Below are positions 37,276 to 45,729 of a stretch of DNA of 49,348 nt, in pieces. This DNA comes from Bacteroidota bacterium (lineage in GTDB: Bacteria > Bacteroidota > Bacteroidia > Cytophagales > UBA9547). Where the stretch lies: assembly GCA_004293915.1 (NCBI GenBank), contig RDZG01000076.1, forward strand, positions 1-49,348. Direction: 5' to 3'. A model generated the notes under the pieces. That model was not told where the DNA came from. It saw only the letters and a list, made by a program, of their open reading frames with translations, and did no database searches. Numbering within the stretch: position 1 is the stretch's first letter; each line of letters begins with the position of its first letter. The translations under genes and the position numbers were made by a program.

Positions 37276-37683
37276 ATGTTTTCAAATAAAGAAGCAAAAA
37301 AAGAAGCCGAAGACACCATGCTATCAAGCAATATTATCGGTAAAGGCACAGTTATCGAAGGAAATATCAATGCCACTGGCAATATTAGAATCGATGGAAA
37401 AATAGTTGGGAATATAATTGCCAAAGCAAAAGTAGTAATCGGACATGATGCCATAATTGAAGGCAATATAACTGCCCAAAATGCCGAAATTGCAGGTTTT
37501 ATCAAAGGAAAACTAGATGTATCGGATTATATAATATTGAAAAATACGGCAAAAATAAATGGCGATATTGCATCAAATAAATTGGCTATGGAGGCTGGTG
37601 CAACTTTTAACGGTTCGTGCAAAATGGTTTCTGAAATGAAACAAATCAAACAACTTGAAGATGGAACAGATTCCAAAAAATAG
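37276..37683 (+). CDS. Bactofilin (polymer-forming cytoskeletal protein)
   Basis: 135-aa protein with the bactofilin beta-helix (about 18-118): repeating hydrophobic-glycine rungs IGKGTVIEGNINATGNIRID, GKIVGNIIAKAKVVIGHDA, IIEGNITAQNAEIAG and the following rungs. Short charged tails flank it. Bactofilins polymerise without nucleotide and help localise peptidoglycan or motility machinery. The 3' end overlaps the AtpZ gene start (ATG 37661) by 23 bases, so the two are co-translated. Confidence 0.95.
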   Translation: MFSNKEAKKEAEDTMLSSNIIGKGTVIEGNINATGNIRIDGKIVGNIIAKAKVVIGHDAIIEGNITAQNAEIAGFIKGKLDVSDYIILKNTAKINGDIASNKLAMEAGATFNGSCKMVSEMKQIKQLEDGTDSKK

Positions 37684-37870
37684 TTCCTTAAACCCAATTT
37701 TAAAATATTCTGGTTTAGGCATTCAAATGGCAATTACAATTTGTGTTTTGGCTTGGCTTGGGCATTGGCTCGACCATTATTTTGAATTCAAAAAACCTAT
37801 TTTAACGTTGTTTTTTTTACTTTTAGGCACTTGTGGCTCTATTTTTTCACTCATCAAACAATTAAAATAA
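37661..37870 (+). CDS. atpZ: AtpZ/AtpI-like small membrane protein
   Basis: 69-aa protein with two membrane helices (about 16-34 and 44-64) and the family pattern KYSGLGIQMAITICVLAWLG-H-WLD, followed by P-x-L-T-L-x-F-x-L-L-G. AtpZ-type proteins are encoded with F1Fo ATP synthase and are proposed to help Mg/Ca uptake or c-ring assembly. In many Bacteroidota the order bactofilin-atpZ-atpI-atpB is seen; here the ATP synthase genes do not follow. The start is likely ATG 37661 (MEQIPKN); a start six bases earlier (37655) is possible. Confidence 0.85.
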   Translation: MEQIPKNSSLNPILKYSGLGIQMAITICVLAWLGHWLDHYFEFKKPILTLFFLLLGTCGSIFSLIKQLK

Positions 37871-37968
37871 CATCAATTAAAAATTATTTTTAATATTTTA
37901 CGTTACTTTTAATCTTTTAATTGTATTAATCGTATAAAAATATACTTTTTCAAAACAAAAATAATGTT

Positions 37969-37976
37969 TAAATTTG
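37969..37976 (+). promoter_or_regulatory. Candidate -7 box (TAAATTTG) of the TPR operon
   Basis: An exact TAnnTTTG lies 31 bases upstream of ATG 38007; the -33 region has only TTTT. A possible TTG start at 37974 would lie inside this box, which supports ATG 38007 as the real start. Confidence 0.35.
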
Positions 37977-38006
37977 TTGTTCGCTTTTATAATTAGTGTC
38001 CTCAAT

Positions 38007-39755
38007 ATGTCAAGTTATATAAAAACAAGTAAAATATCGACAAATTTAACTGGGCTATTTTTAGGTTTATTTCTAATTTCTACCATTTCTGAGGCACAAT
38101 TTTTGTTTTTTAAGAAAAAAAATACATCCCAAATAAGTTCTACAAAAAATCAAGAAGCCGAATACTTTTTTTCAGAAGGTATGAAAGATTTTATTCTTGA
38201 AAACTATGGAAAAGCAAATAGTTCGTTTTTCAAATCGCTAGATGCAAATCCTACCAATGCGGCTACACATTATATGATTGCTCAAATTTATAATAAGCAA
38301 CGAAATTGGTACAAGGCACTAGATTTTGGACAAAAAGCCATAAAATTAAACGACCAAAACAAATACTATTACGAGCTAGTGGCTGGTATTTATGAACAAA
38401 AACAAGATTTCAACGAAGCCATTAAAGTTTATCAAAGTTTATTAAAAAAATATCCGCAATATATTGAATACAACTATAGTTTAGCTAATTTTTACACTAA
38501 TTTAGGAAAATATGAAGAAGCAATAAAATCCTACGAAAAGATTGAAAAGGCTTTTGGAATGTCCGATGATGTAACTTCTGCAAAACAACAATTATTACTG
38601 AAACAAAACAAACTTGACGAAGCTATAAAAGAAGGTAAAAAACTTATTGATGCTTATCCTGATGATCAGCGTATTATGATGATGCAAGTTGAATTACTTA
38701 TTTCGAATGAAAAATTTTCAGAAGCCGAAAACTTGGTTTCAGATATGCTCAAAAAAGACCCTTCTAATCCATATGCAACACTTGTTTTGTCTGATATCAG
38801 TGCAGCAAAAGGCGACACCGTTACTTCAAAAAAATATTTATATCAAGCATTTGGGAATTCAGACGTAAATATTGATGCAAAAGTTGGCATTATTTTTTCA
38901 AAACTACGCCAATTACCAAACGAAAATCTAAGAAAACAATGTGACGAACTAAGCGAGATTTTAGTAAAAACACACACAAATGATGCAAAATCACATGCCA
39001 TTAGAGGCGATGTACTTTCTATTTCCAGCCAAAACAAAGATGCTTTAAGCAGTTATCTAAAATCAATTGCGATAGATAATTCGCAATTTAAAGTTTGGCA
39101 GCAAATCAATATGATAGACCACGAACTTCAGCTTTTTGATAGCATGAAAGTGCATTCTGAAAAAGCTATTGAGGTTTTTCCAAACCAAAGTTTCTTTTGG
39201 TTTTATAATGGTTTAGCCTATCAATTTAAAAAAGATTACAGAAAATCTGCTGTTGCATTTGAAGAAGGCAAAAAACTATCTTTTAACGACAAACAAATGC
39301 TGGTGCAATTTCAAACCATGCTTGGCGATAGTTATAATGGCTCAAAAGAATACAAAAAATCAGACGAAGCTTTTGAAGAAGCTTTAAAAATTGATGCAAA
39401 TAATCATTTAGTAATGAATAATTACAGTTATTATTTATCGATGCGTAAAGAAAGGCTTGAGTATGCTAAAAAATTGAGCGAGAAAGTCATAAAAGAATAC
39501 CCAGACAACGCAACTTATTTAGACACTTATGCTTGGATACTTTATGTAATGAAAGATTACAGAGCAGCTGCAGATATTTTCGAAAAAATTGTAGAAAAAT
39601 CTGATAACGGCACCATTGTAGAACATTATGGCGATGTGCTTTACCAATTAGGAAAAAAAGACCAAGCCTTAGAATTTTGGAAAAAAGCAAAAAAACTAGG
39701 AGATAGTTCAGAACTTATTGATAAAAAAATTGCTGATAATAAATTATATGAATAA
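38007..39755 (+). CDS. Secreted TPR-repeat protein
   Basis: 582-aa protein with a signal peptide (LTGLFLGLFLISTISEAQ) and about ten or more tetratricopeptide repeats. Examples are YGKANSSFFKSLDANPTNAATH, WYKALDFGQKAIKLNDQNKYYY, and late repeats such as EALKIDANNHLVMNNYSYYL. TPR proteins act as scaffolds; the exact partner is unknown. In Bacteroidota a long TPR protein followed by a DUF4292 lipoprotein is a recurrent pair, and that is the arrangement here: the next gene's ATG overlaps this stop by eight bases. Start chosen at ATG 38007 rather than TTG 37974. Confidence 0.85.
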   Translation: MSSYIKTSKISTNLTGLFLGLFLISTISEAQFLFFKKKNTSQISSTKNQEAEYFFSEGMKDFILENYGKANSSFFKSLDANPTNAATHYMIAQIYNKQRNWYKALDFGQKAIKLNDQNKYYYELVAGIYEQKQDFNEAIKVYQSLLKKYPQYIEYNYSLANFYTNLGKYEEAIKSYEKIEKAFGMSDDVTSAKQQLLLKQNKLDEAIKEGKKLIDAYPDDQRIMMMQVELLISNEKFSEAENLVSDMLKKDPSNPYATLVLSDISAAKGDTVTSKKYLYQAFGNSDVNIDAKVGIIFSKLRQLPNENLRKQCDELSEILVKTHTNDAKSHAIRGDVLSISSQNKDALSSYLKSIAIDNSQFKVWQQINMIDHELQLFDSMKVHSEKAIEVFPNQSFFWFYNGLAYQFKKDYRKSAVAFEEGKKLSFNDKQMLVQFQTMLGDSYNGSKEYKKSDEAFEEALKIDANNHLVMNNYSYYLSMRKERLEYAKKLSEKVIKEYPDNATYLDTYAWILYVMKDYRAAADIFEKIVEKSDNGTIVEHYGDVLYQLGKKDQALEFWKKAKKLGDSSELIDKKIADNKLYE

Positions 39756-40542
39756 ACTATTTTTTGGCATAGTTTTATTAGCCATTCTTTCTGCTTGTCA
39801 CAAAAAAAAGATAATAAAAACAATAAATGCCCCTGATTATCATCCTGAAGTTAGTAAAAGACAAACTCGAAAATTAATTAAAGCAAAAGAAGCAGATTTT
39901 ACTTTTCTAAACTGTAAAAGCAAGATCGAGTTTAGTGATGGAGTTGATAATTTCAATGCAAGTGCGAATATAAGAGTAAAAAAAGATAGCATAATTTGGG
40001 TTTCTATCACAGCCACTTTGGGAATAGAAGCAGTACGTTGTTTGATCACAACAGACAGTGTGTATATCATTAATAAATTACAAAAAGAATACTATTGTTA
40101 TTCGTATCAAAGCCTTAAAAAAAGGCTAAATTTTGATATTAATTATAACTTGATACAATCTGTGCTATATGGAAATACGCCATTTAAAGTAATTGAGCAA
40201 GACAGTTCATATGATTGTATCGACACATCTTACACCAATACAAAACAAATAAGAGGCGATATTCAAATCCAAAATTATATTAAAAACAACACCTTAAAAC
40301 TCCACAAACTCGATATTGGAAATATTGCTACTAGCGATAAAATCAGCATTACATATGACGATTTTAAGTTATTAGATATAGATAGTTTTTTTGGATTTAT
40401 AAATAAAATATCACTTAATTATCAAAATAGAAATGGATTTCAAAGTTTTTATTTAGGTTTGGAACACCAAAAAGTTGAAACAGGAAATGCTGATATGAAA
40501 TTTCCATTTAATGTAAAACAAAAATTTGAACGAAAAGAATAA
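39748..40542 (+). CDS. DUF4292 lipoprotein
   Basis: 264-aa lipoprotein: MNKLFFGIVLLAILSAC with the lipidation Cys at 17. The mature part resembles DUF4292, with the pattern FLNCKSKIEFSDGVDNFNAS (about 51-70), ANIRVKKDSIIWVSITATLGIEAVR (about 71-95) and TTDSVYIINKLQKEYY, which recall LolA/LolB-like folds that bind lipid. A role in lipoprotein or outer-membrane handling is therefore possible but unproven. Its ATG overlaps the stop of the TPR gene by eight bases and the next TPR gene begins 8 bases later, so the three form one operon. Confidence 0.85.
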   Translation: MNKLFFGIVLLAILSACHKKKIIKTINAPDYHPEVSKRQTRKLIKAKEADFTFLNCKSKIEFSDGVDNFNASANIRVKKDSIIWVSITATLGIEAVRCLITTDSVYIINKLQKEYYCYSYQSLKKRLNFDINYNLIQSVLYGNTPFKVIEQDSSYDCIDTSYTNTKQIRGDIQIQNYIKNNTLKLHKLDIGNIATSDKISITYDDFKLLDIDSFFGFINKISLNYQNRNGFQSFYLGLEHQKVETGNADMKFPFNVKQKFERKE

Positions 40543-40550
40543 TTATAGTT

Positions 40551-41387
40551 ATGAATAAGATAATACTTTTTGTATTTTTAATTAATCTGTTTTTAACTCA
40601 AAATCTGTTTTCGCAATCGGCAAATAGCTTATTTGATAAAGGCAATACTGCCTTTGATTTGAACAATTATTCTTTAGCAGAAGAATATTTGAACCAAGCC
40701 ATTGAAAAAAAACAAGATTTTGAAAAAGCTATTTTTGTAAGAGGCAAATCGAGGATGGAACTCGGAAAATTCAACGATGCCTTAGATGATTTTACAAAAG
40801 TTTTGGCTATTAATCCGCACGAACCCGAATATTTTTACTTTAAAGGCAGAAGCGAGTGGCGTTTAAACCGAATAAAAGTTGCTATTTCAGATTTAGAAAA
40901 TGCTTTGGTTTACAATCCAAACCATTTTGAGGCATTTCAAACTTTAGGCGATTTATATTTTGAACTTAAAATGTATCCAAAGGCAAAAAGCTATTTCGAC
41001 AAAGCAGTTGCTTTGAATCCTGCATACGTGCCAAAATCATTTAAAAGTTTGCAAAAAAAGCAAAATCAGGATGATTATAAAGAGGCTATGGAAGAATTTA
41101 ATCGCGAAATTGAAGAAAATCCTAAAAATGCAGAAGCTTATTTTAATCGAGGGTTGCACAAAGAAATGATTTTTGATAATAATGGTGCGTATGCTGATTT
41201 TTCAAAATGTATTGAAGCCGATTCATCGCTCAAAATAGCCTATTTTTACCGTGCTGTTATTGATATTAACACCAAAAATTTCAAAAATGCCTATAATGAT
41301 ATTAGCATTTATTTGAAAAAATATCCTACAGATGCCGATGCCATTAGAAACCTAGAAGTAGTAAAAGCTGAATTGAGAAAAAAATAA
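40551..41387 (+). CDS. Secreted TPR-repeat protein
   Basis: 278-aa protein with a signal peptide (IILFVFLINLFLTQNLFSQ) and about six TPR units, for example YSLAEEYLNQAIEKKQDFEKAIF, FNDALDDFTKVLAINPHEPEYFY, YPKAKSYFDKAVALNPAYVP and NGAYADFSKCIEADSSLKIAYF. It is third in the TPR-DUF4292-TPR operon. Many Bacteroidota carry an EnvC-type peptidase in this position instead; here it is another TPR protein. Function unknown. Confidence 0.88.
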   Translation: MNKIILFVFLINLFLTQNLFSQSANSLFDKGNTAFDLNNYSLAEEYLNQAIEKKQDFEKAIFVRGKSRMELGKFNDALDDFTKVLAINPHEPEYFYFKGRSEWRLNRIKVAISDLENALVYNPNHFEAFQTLGDLYFELKMYPKAKSYFDKAVALNPAYVPKSFKSLQKKQNQDDYKEAMEEFNREIEENPKNAEAYFNRGLHKEMIFDNNGAYADFSKCIEADSSLKIAYFYRAVIDINTKNFKNAYNDISIYLKKYPTDADAIRNLEVVKAELRKK

Positions 41388-41392
41388 AAGCT

Positions 41393-42229
41393 ATGGAAAA
41401 TATTTTGCTTCAACTTAGGCTGCCGCTTTTGCCTAAAAATTTAGCTTTTGATGAAGTTTTAAATCCATTAAATCAAACAAATGGCAAATATTTTGGAACA
41501 ATCGAAGTAAATAATCTTTCTTGGAATTTACAATATGATTCCGAAACCGATTTGTGGTGGGTAAATCCGCGTCCAAACGCAGAGTTTTATAAAATATTAT
41601 ACACTAAATTGTTTTATTCGAGTCCATTACCTGAACAATTTGGCTATGCCACACTCGAAACCGATGGCGAACGCAGAACCGCTAAAGCCTTAAAAAACTG
41701 GGAAGATATTGAAAAAAATGCAGAAATTTTGTCCAAAAACTCCCTTTTAGAAATTGGTTGTGGCTCTGGAGAATTTTTGATTTCAGCCAAAAATAACGGT
41801 TGGGAAACAGTTGTTGGAAATGAATTAGAAAAATCATCGGCAGAAATTGCACTATCTAAAGGATTGAAAATTGATACAGGTTTTTTTGAAAACATGCAAT
41901 CAAAACAAAAATTTGACATGATTTTTGCTGATAATGTAATTGAACACACCATGAATCCGCTCGATTTTTTACAAAAATGTTTTGAGCTTACTGAAAAAAA
42001 CGGTCTTGTTGTTTTGCGATTGCCTGATACCCAACCTTTTGGACCAACTTTAAAATTAATAGACCATACTTTTCATTTTTCAAGAAAATCCATTCGTTTA
42101 TTTGCCGAAAAAGCAGGATTTAAAGTCGAAAATATATTTTATAGTGGCACATACAAAGGAACTAAATACGATTTAGACAATATGCAACGCATCGAAAACA
42201 TGACAGTTATTGCTCGCAAAATAGTTTAA
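41393..42229 (+). CDS. Class I SAM-dependent methyltransferase
   Basis: 278-aa protein. After an N-terminal region of about 110 residues without a known fold (it has WWVNPRPNAEFY at about 54-65), a Rossmann methyltransferase domain begins with motif I LLEIGCGSGEFL (about 118-129). It continues with the acidic VGNELE after strand 2, and FDMIFADNVIEHTMNPLDFL (about 178-197), typical of the Methyltransferase_23/UbiE-like group. The substrate is unknown. It starts 5 bases after the TPR gene, so it may be the last gene of that operon. Confidence 0.88.
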   Translation: MENILLQLRLPLLPKNLAFDEVLNPLNQTNGKYFGTIEVNNLSWNLQYDSETDLWWVNPRPNAEFYKILYTKLFYSSPLPEQFGYATLETDGERRTAKALKNWEDIEKNAEILSKNSLLEIGCGSGEFLISAKNNGWETVVGNELEKSSAEIALSKGLKIDTGFFENMQSKQKFDMIFADNVIEHTMNPLDFLQKCFELTEKNGLVVLRLPDTQPFGPTLKLIDHTFHFSRKSIRLFAEKAGFKVENIFYSGTYKGTKYDLDNMQRIENMTVIARKIV

Positions 42230-42284
42230 AAACAATTTTGATAACAATCAGTTGTAAAATATAAAATCTTTCATTCTACTTTAT

Positions 42285-42315
42285 TTTGAAACTAGCAATT
42301 GAAAGTATAATTTTG
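42285..42315 (+). promoter_or_regulatory. Promoter of the nuo operon
   Basis: TTTG (42285-42288), exactly 19 bases, TAATTTTG (42308-42315): the same layout as the act-cox promoter. nuoA starts 21 bases after the -7 box. Confidence 0.65.
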
Positions 42316-42336
42316 CGATATATCGAAGCATAATTT

Positions 42337-42702
42337 ATGAAAGAATTACCAATTAACTATTTCCCCATTTTTCTTCAATTTTTGTTTGCCTCAGGCTTTG
42401 TGGTTTCTACAATGGTTGGAACACATTTTTTGGGACCAAAACGTAAAACCAAAAACAAACTAGATGCGTTTGAGTGCGGAGTAGAATCTGTTGGTAACGC
42501 ACGAAGTCCTTTTTCAGTAAAATATTTCTTAACAGCCATTTTATTTGTATTATTTGATGTAGAGGTTATTTTTATGTATCCTTGGGCAGTAAATTTCAGA
42601 GAACTTGGTACGCCAGGTTTTATAGAAATGTTGATATTTATGACTTTCTTATTGTTTGGTTTCTTTTATGTAATCAAAAGAAAAGCATTGGATTGGGAAT
42701 AA
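42337..42702 (+). CDS. nuoA: NADH-quinone oxidoreductase subunit A
   Basis: Small membrane subunit of complex I at the junction of the membrane and peripheral arms. The 121-aa protein has three helices (about 7-30, 62-84 and 92-113). The family motif KLDAFECGVESVGNARSPFSVKYFL (about 41-65) contains the conserved Cys of the Q-site loop, and the acidic residue in LFDVEVIFMYPWA lies in helix 2. First gene of the operon; a four-base gap separates it from a small membrane gene not found in standard nuo operons. Confidence 0.95.
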   Translation: MKELPINYFPIFLQFLFASGFVVSTMVGTHFLGPKRKTKNKLDAFECGVESVGNARSPFSVKYFLTAILFVLFDVEVIFMYPWAVNFRELGTPGFIEMLIFMTFLLFGFFYVIKRKALDWE

Positions 42703-42706
42703 AATA

Positions 42707-42940
42707 ATGAACAAAAAAGAATTGTTAAATGCTGAAATTCAGCTACTAGCGATATTTGTAAGTTTGATTTTGGGTATCGGTGCTGGTATTGGTTTTGTAT
42801 TTACAGTATCAGGTTTGGAAACAAACTTTTTACTTATACTTTGTGTTTCAATTTTAATTCTGTGTTTTATAATTATAGGTTTTATAGCAATTAGTTCATA
42901 TATTCGAATAGTTAAAATAATCAATCAATTTCGACCATGA
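42707..42940 (+). CDS. Small two-helix membrane protein inserted in the nuo operon
   Basis: 77-aa protein I do not recognise. It has a short polar N-terminus (MNKKELLNAEIQ), a first membrane helix (about 12-34), a short loop (GLETNF), a second helix (about 41-64) and a basic tail (RIVKIINQFRP). It begins four bases after nuoA. Its stop overlaps the ATG of the next, even smaller gene (ATGA, 42937-42940). It shares length, topology and partner arrangement with the 80-aa gene at 44134, though their sequences are not clearly alike. Confidence 0.7.
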   Translation: MNKKELLNAEIQLLAIFVSLILGIGAGIGFVFTVSGLETNFLLILCVSILILCFIIIGFIAISSYIRIVKIINQFRP

Positions 42941-43050
42941 TTTACATCGCTTATACATTTCTTGTTGTTGGATTGCTTTTCATGTTATATATGTTTAGCA
43001 AAATGCTTTATATTACTTATAAGTTTGAAAAAGGAGAATTAAAATCATAG
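42937..43050 (+). CDS. 37-aa single-helix membrane microprotein in the nuo operon
   Basis: Starts inside the stop of the preceding gene (ATGA overlap). It is one membrane helix (IAYTFLVVGLLFMLYMF) followed by a charged tail (YKFEKGELKS). The reading frame ends 15 bases before nuoB, so the small genes fill the nuoA-nuoB gap almost completely. No family recognised. Tight overlap with a non-core gene and a plausible membrane sequence make it more likely real than chance. Confidence 0.55.
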   Translation: MIYIAYTFLVVGLLFMLYMFSKMLYITYKFEKGELKS

Positions 43051-43065
43051 CATTTTATAAAAATT

Positions 43066-43626
43066 ATGTCACAAATAACCACAAAAGTAAATAATGTTCC
43101 AGCTCCCCCAGGTTTTGAGGGTCCAGGATTTTTTGCCACATCTTTGGATAGTGTAATCGGTATGGCTCGTAAAAATTCGCTTTGGCCCCTGCCTTTTGCA
43201 ACATCATGTTGCGGAATAGAATTTATGGCAAGTATGGCTTCACATTATGATTTTGCACGATTTGGTTCGGAGCGTGTAAGTTTTTCGCCTCGCCAAGCCG
43301 ATGTATTGATGGTAATGGGTACAATTGCAAAAAAAATGGCTCCAGTTGTTCGCCAGGTTTACGAACAAATGGCTGAGCCTAAGTGGGTTATGGCTGTTGG
43401 CGCTTGTGCTTCTAGTGGAGGCATTTTTGATACATACTCGGTTTTGCAAGGTATAGACGAAATAATTCCAGTCGATGTGTACGTACCAGGTTGTCCGCCA
43501 AGACCAGAACAAATTATAGACGGATTTATGCGTGTACAAGATTTAGCCGCAAACGAATCTCTTGGACGCAGAAACTCAGAACAATATAAAAACTTATTAG
43601 AACGCTATAGTTTTACAGAAAAATAA
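43066..43626 (+). CDS. nuoB: NADH-quinone oxidoreductase subunit B
   Basis: Peripheral-arm subunit that holds cluster N2, the last Fe-S cluster before quinone. In 186 aa the N2 ligands are all present: the tandem Cys48/Cys49 (ATSCCGIEF), Cys114 (VGACASSGG) and Cys143 (VPGCPPRPE). The [21 protein letters not shown] stretch is typical. The N-terminus is a little longer than in some homologues. nuoC follows after 6 bases. Confidence 0.97.
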   Translation: MSQITTKVNNVPAPPGFEGPGFFATSLDSVIGMARKNSLWPLPFATSCCGIEFMASMASHYDFARFGSERVSFSPRQADVLMVMGTIAKKMAPVVRQVYEQMAEPKWVMAVGACASSGGIFDTYSVLQGIDEIIPVDVYVPGCPPRPEQIIDGFMRVQDLAANESLGRRNSEQYKNLLERYSFTEK

Positions 43627-43632
43627 TCCAAA

Positions 43633-44133
43633 ATGCCGATTTCAAACGAAATATTGATAGAAAAACTAACCACTAAGTTTGGTGAAAACATCATTAAAAC
43701 AGAAGAGCAATATGGTATTTTGTGCATAACTGCAAAACCTACTATAAATATAGATATTTTACATTTTCTGTATGATGATACCGAGTTGCAATTTCAGTTT
43801 CTTACTGATATTTGTGGGGTTCATTATCCAGATGAATTATTACAACTTTGCGTAGTTTATCATTTGCATAGTTTAGTTACCAATACTAGAATCAGATTTA
43901 AGTTTTATTTGCCTTTAGATAAACCAGAAATAAAAACAGCTACTAGTGTTTATGCATCTGCAAATTGGATGGAAAGAGAAACATTTGATTTCTATGGAAT
44001 TATATTTACAGGACATCCGAATTTGAAACGAATTTTAAATGTTGATGATATGACCGTTTACCCAATGCGAAAAGAATATCCATTGGAAGACCCAAATAGA
44101 GTCGATAAAAAAGATTTGTTTTTTGGTCGATAA
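43633..44133 (+). CDS. nuoC: NADH-quinone oxidoreductase subunit C
   Basis: 30-kDa-type peripheral subunit of complex I, structural partner of NuoD. The 166-aa protein has the family patterns FLTDICGVHYPD (about 56-67), VYHLHSL, SVYASANWMERETFDFYGI (about 104-122) and FTGHPNLKRIL, and ends YPMRKEYPLEDPNR. It is a separate gene, not fused to nuoD. Its stop is directly followed by the ATG of another small membrane gene (no base between). Confidence 0.95.
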   Translation: MPISNEILIEKLTTKFGENIIKTEEQYGILCITAKPTINIDILHFLYDDTELQFQFLTDICGVHYPDELLQLCVVYHLHSLVTNTRIRFKFYLPLDKPEIKTATSVYASANWMERETFDFYGIIFTGHPNLKRILNVDDMTVYPMRKEYPLEDPNRVDKKDLFFGR

Positions 44134-44376
44134 ATGAAAAAATATTTAGAAGAGAATATAAAGTTTAATACAGCTAGATTTACATCAATTTTTCAAGCAA
44201 CGGTTTTGCTAATTGGTGCAGAAATAGGTTTGATTTTGAATGGTAATCTTAAAGACAATAAAATATTATTAACAGTTTTTGCTGGAATAATCTTAATAAT
44301 GTTTGTGATTTTGTATTTATTAAACTTACAAAATAATATTAAAGAAGATATATTAAAATTAAAAAGTCATGAATAA
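44134..44376 (+). CDS. Small two-helix membrane protein inserted in the nuo operon (second copy of the pattern)
   Basis: 80-aa protein of unknown family. It has a polar N-terminus (MKKYLEENIKFNTARF), a first helix (about 17-35), a short Asn/Asp loop (NGNLKDNK), a second helix (about 43-62) and a charged tail (NNIKEDILKLKSHE). It begins immediately after the nuoC stop and overlaps the ATG of the following 45-aa gene by eight bases. The order (two-helix protein, then overlapping one-helix protein, then a core nuo gene) repeats that seen between nuoA and nuoB. Confidence 0.7.
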   Translation: MKKYLEENIKFNTARFTSIFQATVLLIGAEIGLILNGNLKDNKILLTVFAGIILIMFVILYLLNLQNNIKEDILKLKSHE

Positions 44377-44506
44377 TTTATCTACTGAAATTATAGCACA
44401 GTTATCTATAATTATAACCATTTCGTTATTTTGTGGATATATTATATACAGTATTTTTGATCTTAGAAGAGAACGAAAAAACAATCAATCATTAGCAATA
44501 AAATGA
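44369..44506 (+). CDS. 45-aa single-helix membrane microprotein in the nuo operon
   Basis: Starts within the last codons of the 80-aa gene. It ends in an ATGA overlap with nuoD (44503-44506), so its translation is likely coupled at both ends. It has one membrane helix (IIAQLSIIITISLFCGYIIYSIF) and a basic tail (DLRRERKNN). The helix-plus-RR tail recalls small heme-exporter or oxidase accessory proteins, but no homology is claimed. Confidence 0.6.
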   Translation: MNNLSTEIIAQLSIIITISLFCGYIIYSIFDLRRERKNNQSLAIK

Positions 44507-45717
44507 GCGAAGAAAAACATATACAATTGGTAAATGAACTCGAAAAAGAGACCGTTACCATTAATTTAGGACCAACACATCCAGCCACACATGGTATTTT
44601 TCAAAACATCTTAGAAGTGGATGGCGAAAAAATTGTAGCCTGCGAGTCTACGATTGGTTATATCCACCGTGCATTTGAAAAACTGGCTGAGCGCAGACCT
44701 TTTTATCAAATTACACCAATCACAGATAGGCTGAATTACTGCTCATCTCCAATAAATAATATGGGTTGGCACATGACAGCTGAAAAACTTTTGGGTATTC
44801 AAAACCCAAAAAGAGTAGATTATATGCGTGTAATAATTATGGAATTGGCTCGTATTGCCGACCATTTAATTTGCACATCAATACTCGGAGTTGATACAGG
44901 TGCATTAACTGGATTTTTGTATGTTTTTCAAGAGCGTGAAAAGATTTATGACATCTACGAAGAAATTTGTGGTGCTAGATTAACAACAAACATTGGCAGA
45001 ATTGGCGGTTTTGAACGCGATTGGAATGAAAATGTATTTATAAAATTAAATGCATTTTTGAAAGATTTTGAGAAAAACTACCGTGAATTTGAAGGTATGT
45101 TGGCTCGAAATCGCATATTTATGGACAGAACAATTGGTTGCGGACCAATTTCTGGCGAAAGAGCGTTAAATTATGGTTTCACAGGTCCAAACTTGCGTGC
45201 CGCAGGTGTAGATTACGATGTGCGTGTAATGAATCCATATTGTTCGTACGAAGAATTTGAGTTTGATATTCCAGTTGGTACAAATGGCGATGCATATGAT
45301 AGATTTAATGTATTAAATGGCGAAATTTATGAAAGTATAAAAATAATCCGTCAGGCATTGGCAAAAATCGAAAAAGAGCCAAAAGGTGTTTTTCATGCCG
45401 AAGCTCCGGGTATTTATTTACCCAAAAAACAAGATGTTTATACCAAAATGGAAGCTTTGATTTACCATTTCAAAGTAGTAATGGGAGAAATTGATGCTCC
45501 AGTAGGCGAAGTTTATCATGCTGTAGAAGGAGGAAATGGCGAACTTGGTTTTTATTTAATTTCGGATGGCGGACGCACACCTTATCGTTTGCATTTCCGC
45601 AGACCATCTTTTATTTATTACCAATCTTTCCCAGAACTTTGCAAAGGTTCGGTGCTTTCGGATGCCATAATCACAATGAGTTCGCTCAATGTGATTGCAG
45701 GCGAGTTGGATGCTTAA
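44503..45717 (+). CDS. nuoD: NADH-quinone oxidoreductase subunit D
   Basis: 49-kDa subunit of complex I, related to the large subunit of [NiFe] hydrogenases, which together with NuoB forms the quinone site. 404 aa. Typical stretches: LGPTHPATHGIFQ (about 22-34, with the quinone-site His), GYIHRAFEKLAE, RLNYCSSPINNMGW, RIGGFERDW, GCGPISGERALNYGFTGPNLRA, and EAPGIYLPKKQDV near 310-322. It ends with SSLNVIAGELDA. No insertion or loss is seen. The first Uma2-type gene follows after 12 bases. Confidence 0.97.
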   Translation: MSEEKHIQLVNELEKETVTINLGPTHPATHGIFQNILEVDGEKIVACESTIGYIHRAFEKLAERRPFYQITPITDRLNYCSSPINNMGWHMTAEKLLGIQNPKRVDYMRVIIMELARIADHLICTSILGVDTGALTGFLYVFQEREKIYDIYEEICGARLTTNIGRIGGFERDWNENVFIKLNAFLKDFEKNYREFEGMLARNRIFMDRTIGCGPISGERALNYGFTGPNLRAAGVDYDVRVMNPYCSYEEFEFDIPVGTNGDAYDRFNVLNGEIYESIKIIRQALAKIEKEPKGVFHAEAPGIYLPKKQDVYTKMEALIYHFKVVMGEIDAPVGEVYHAVEGGNGELGFYLISDGGRTPYRLHFRRPSFIYYQSFPELCKGSVLSDAIITMSSLNVIAGELDA

Positions 45718-45729
45718 CTAATACTTTCT

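Noticed and set aside
37974-38006. TTG start for the TPR protein
   Set aside because: The TTG lies inside an exact -7 promoter box, and ATG 38007 gives a normal signal peptide.
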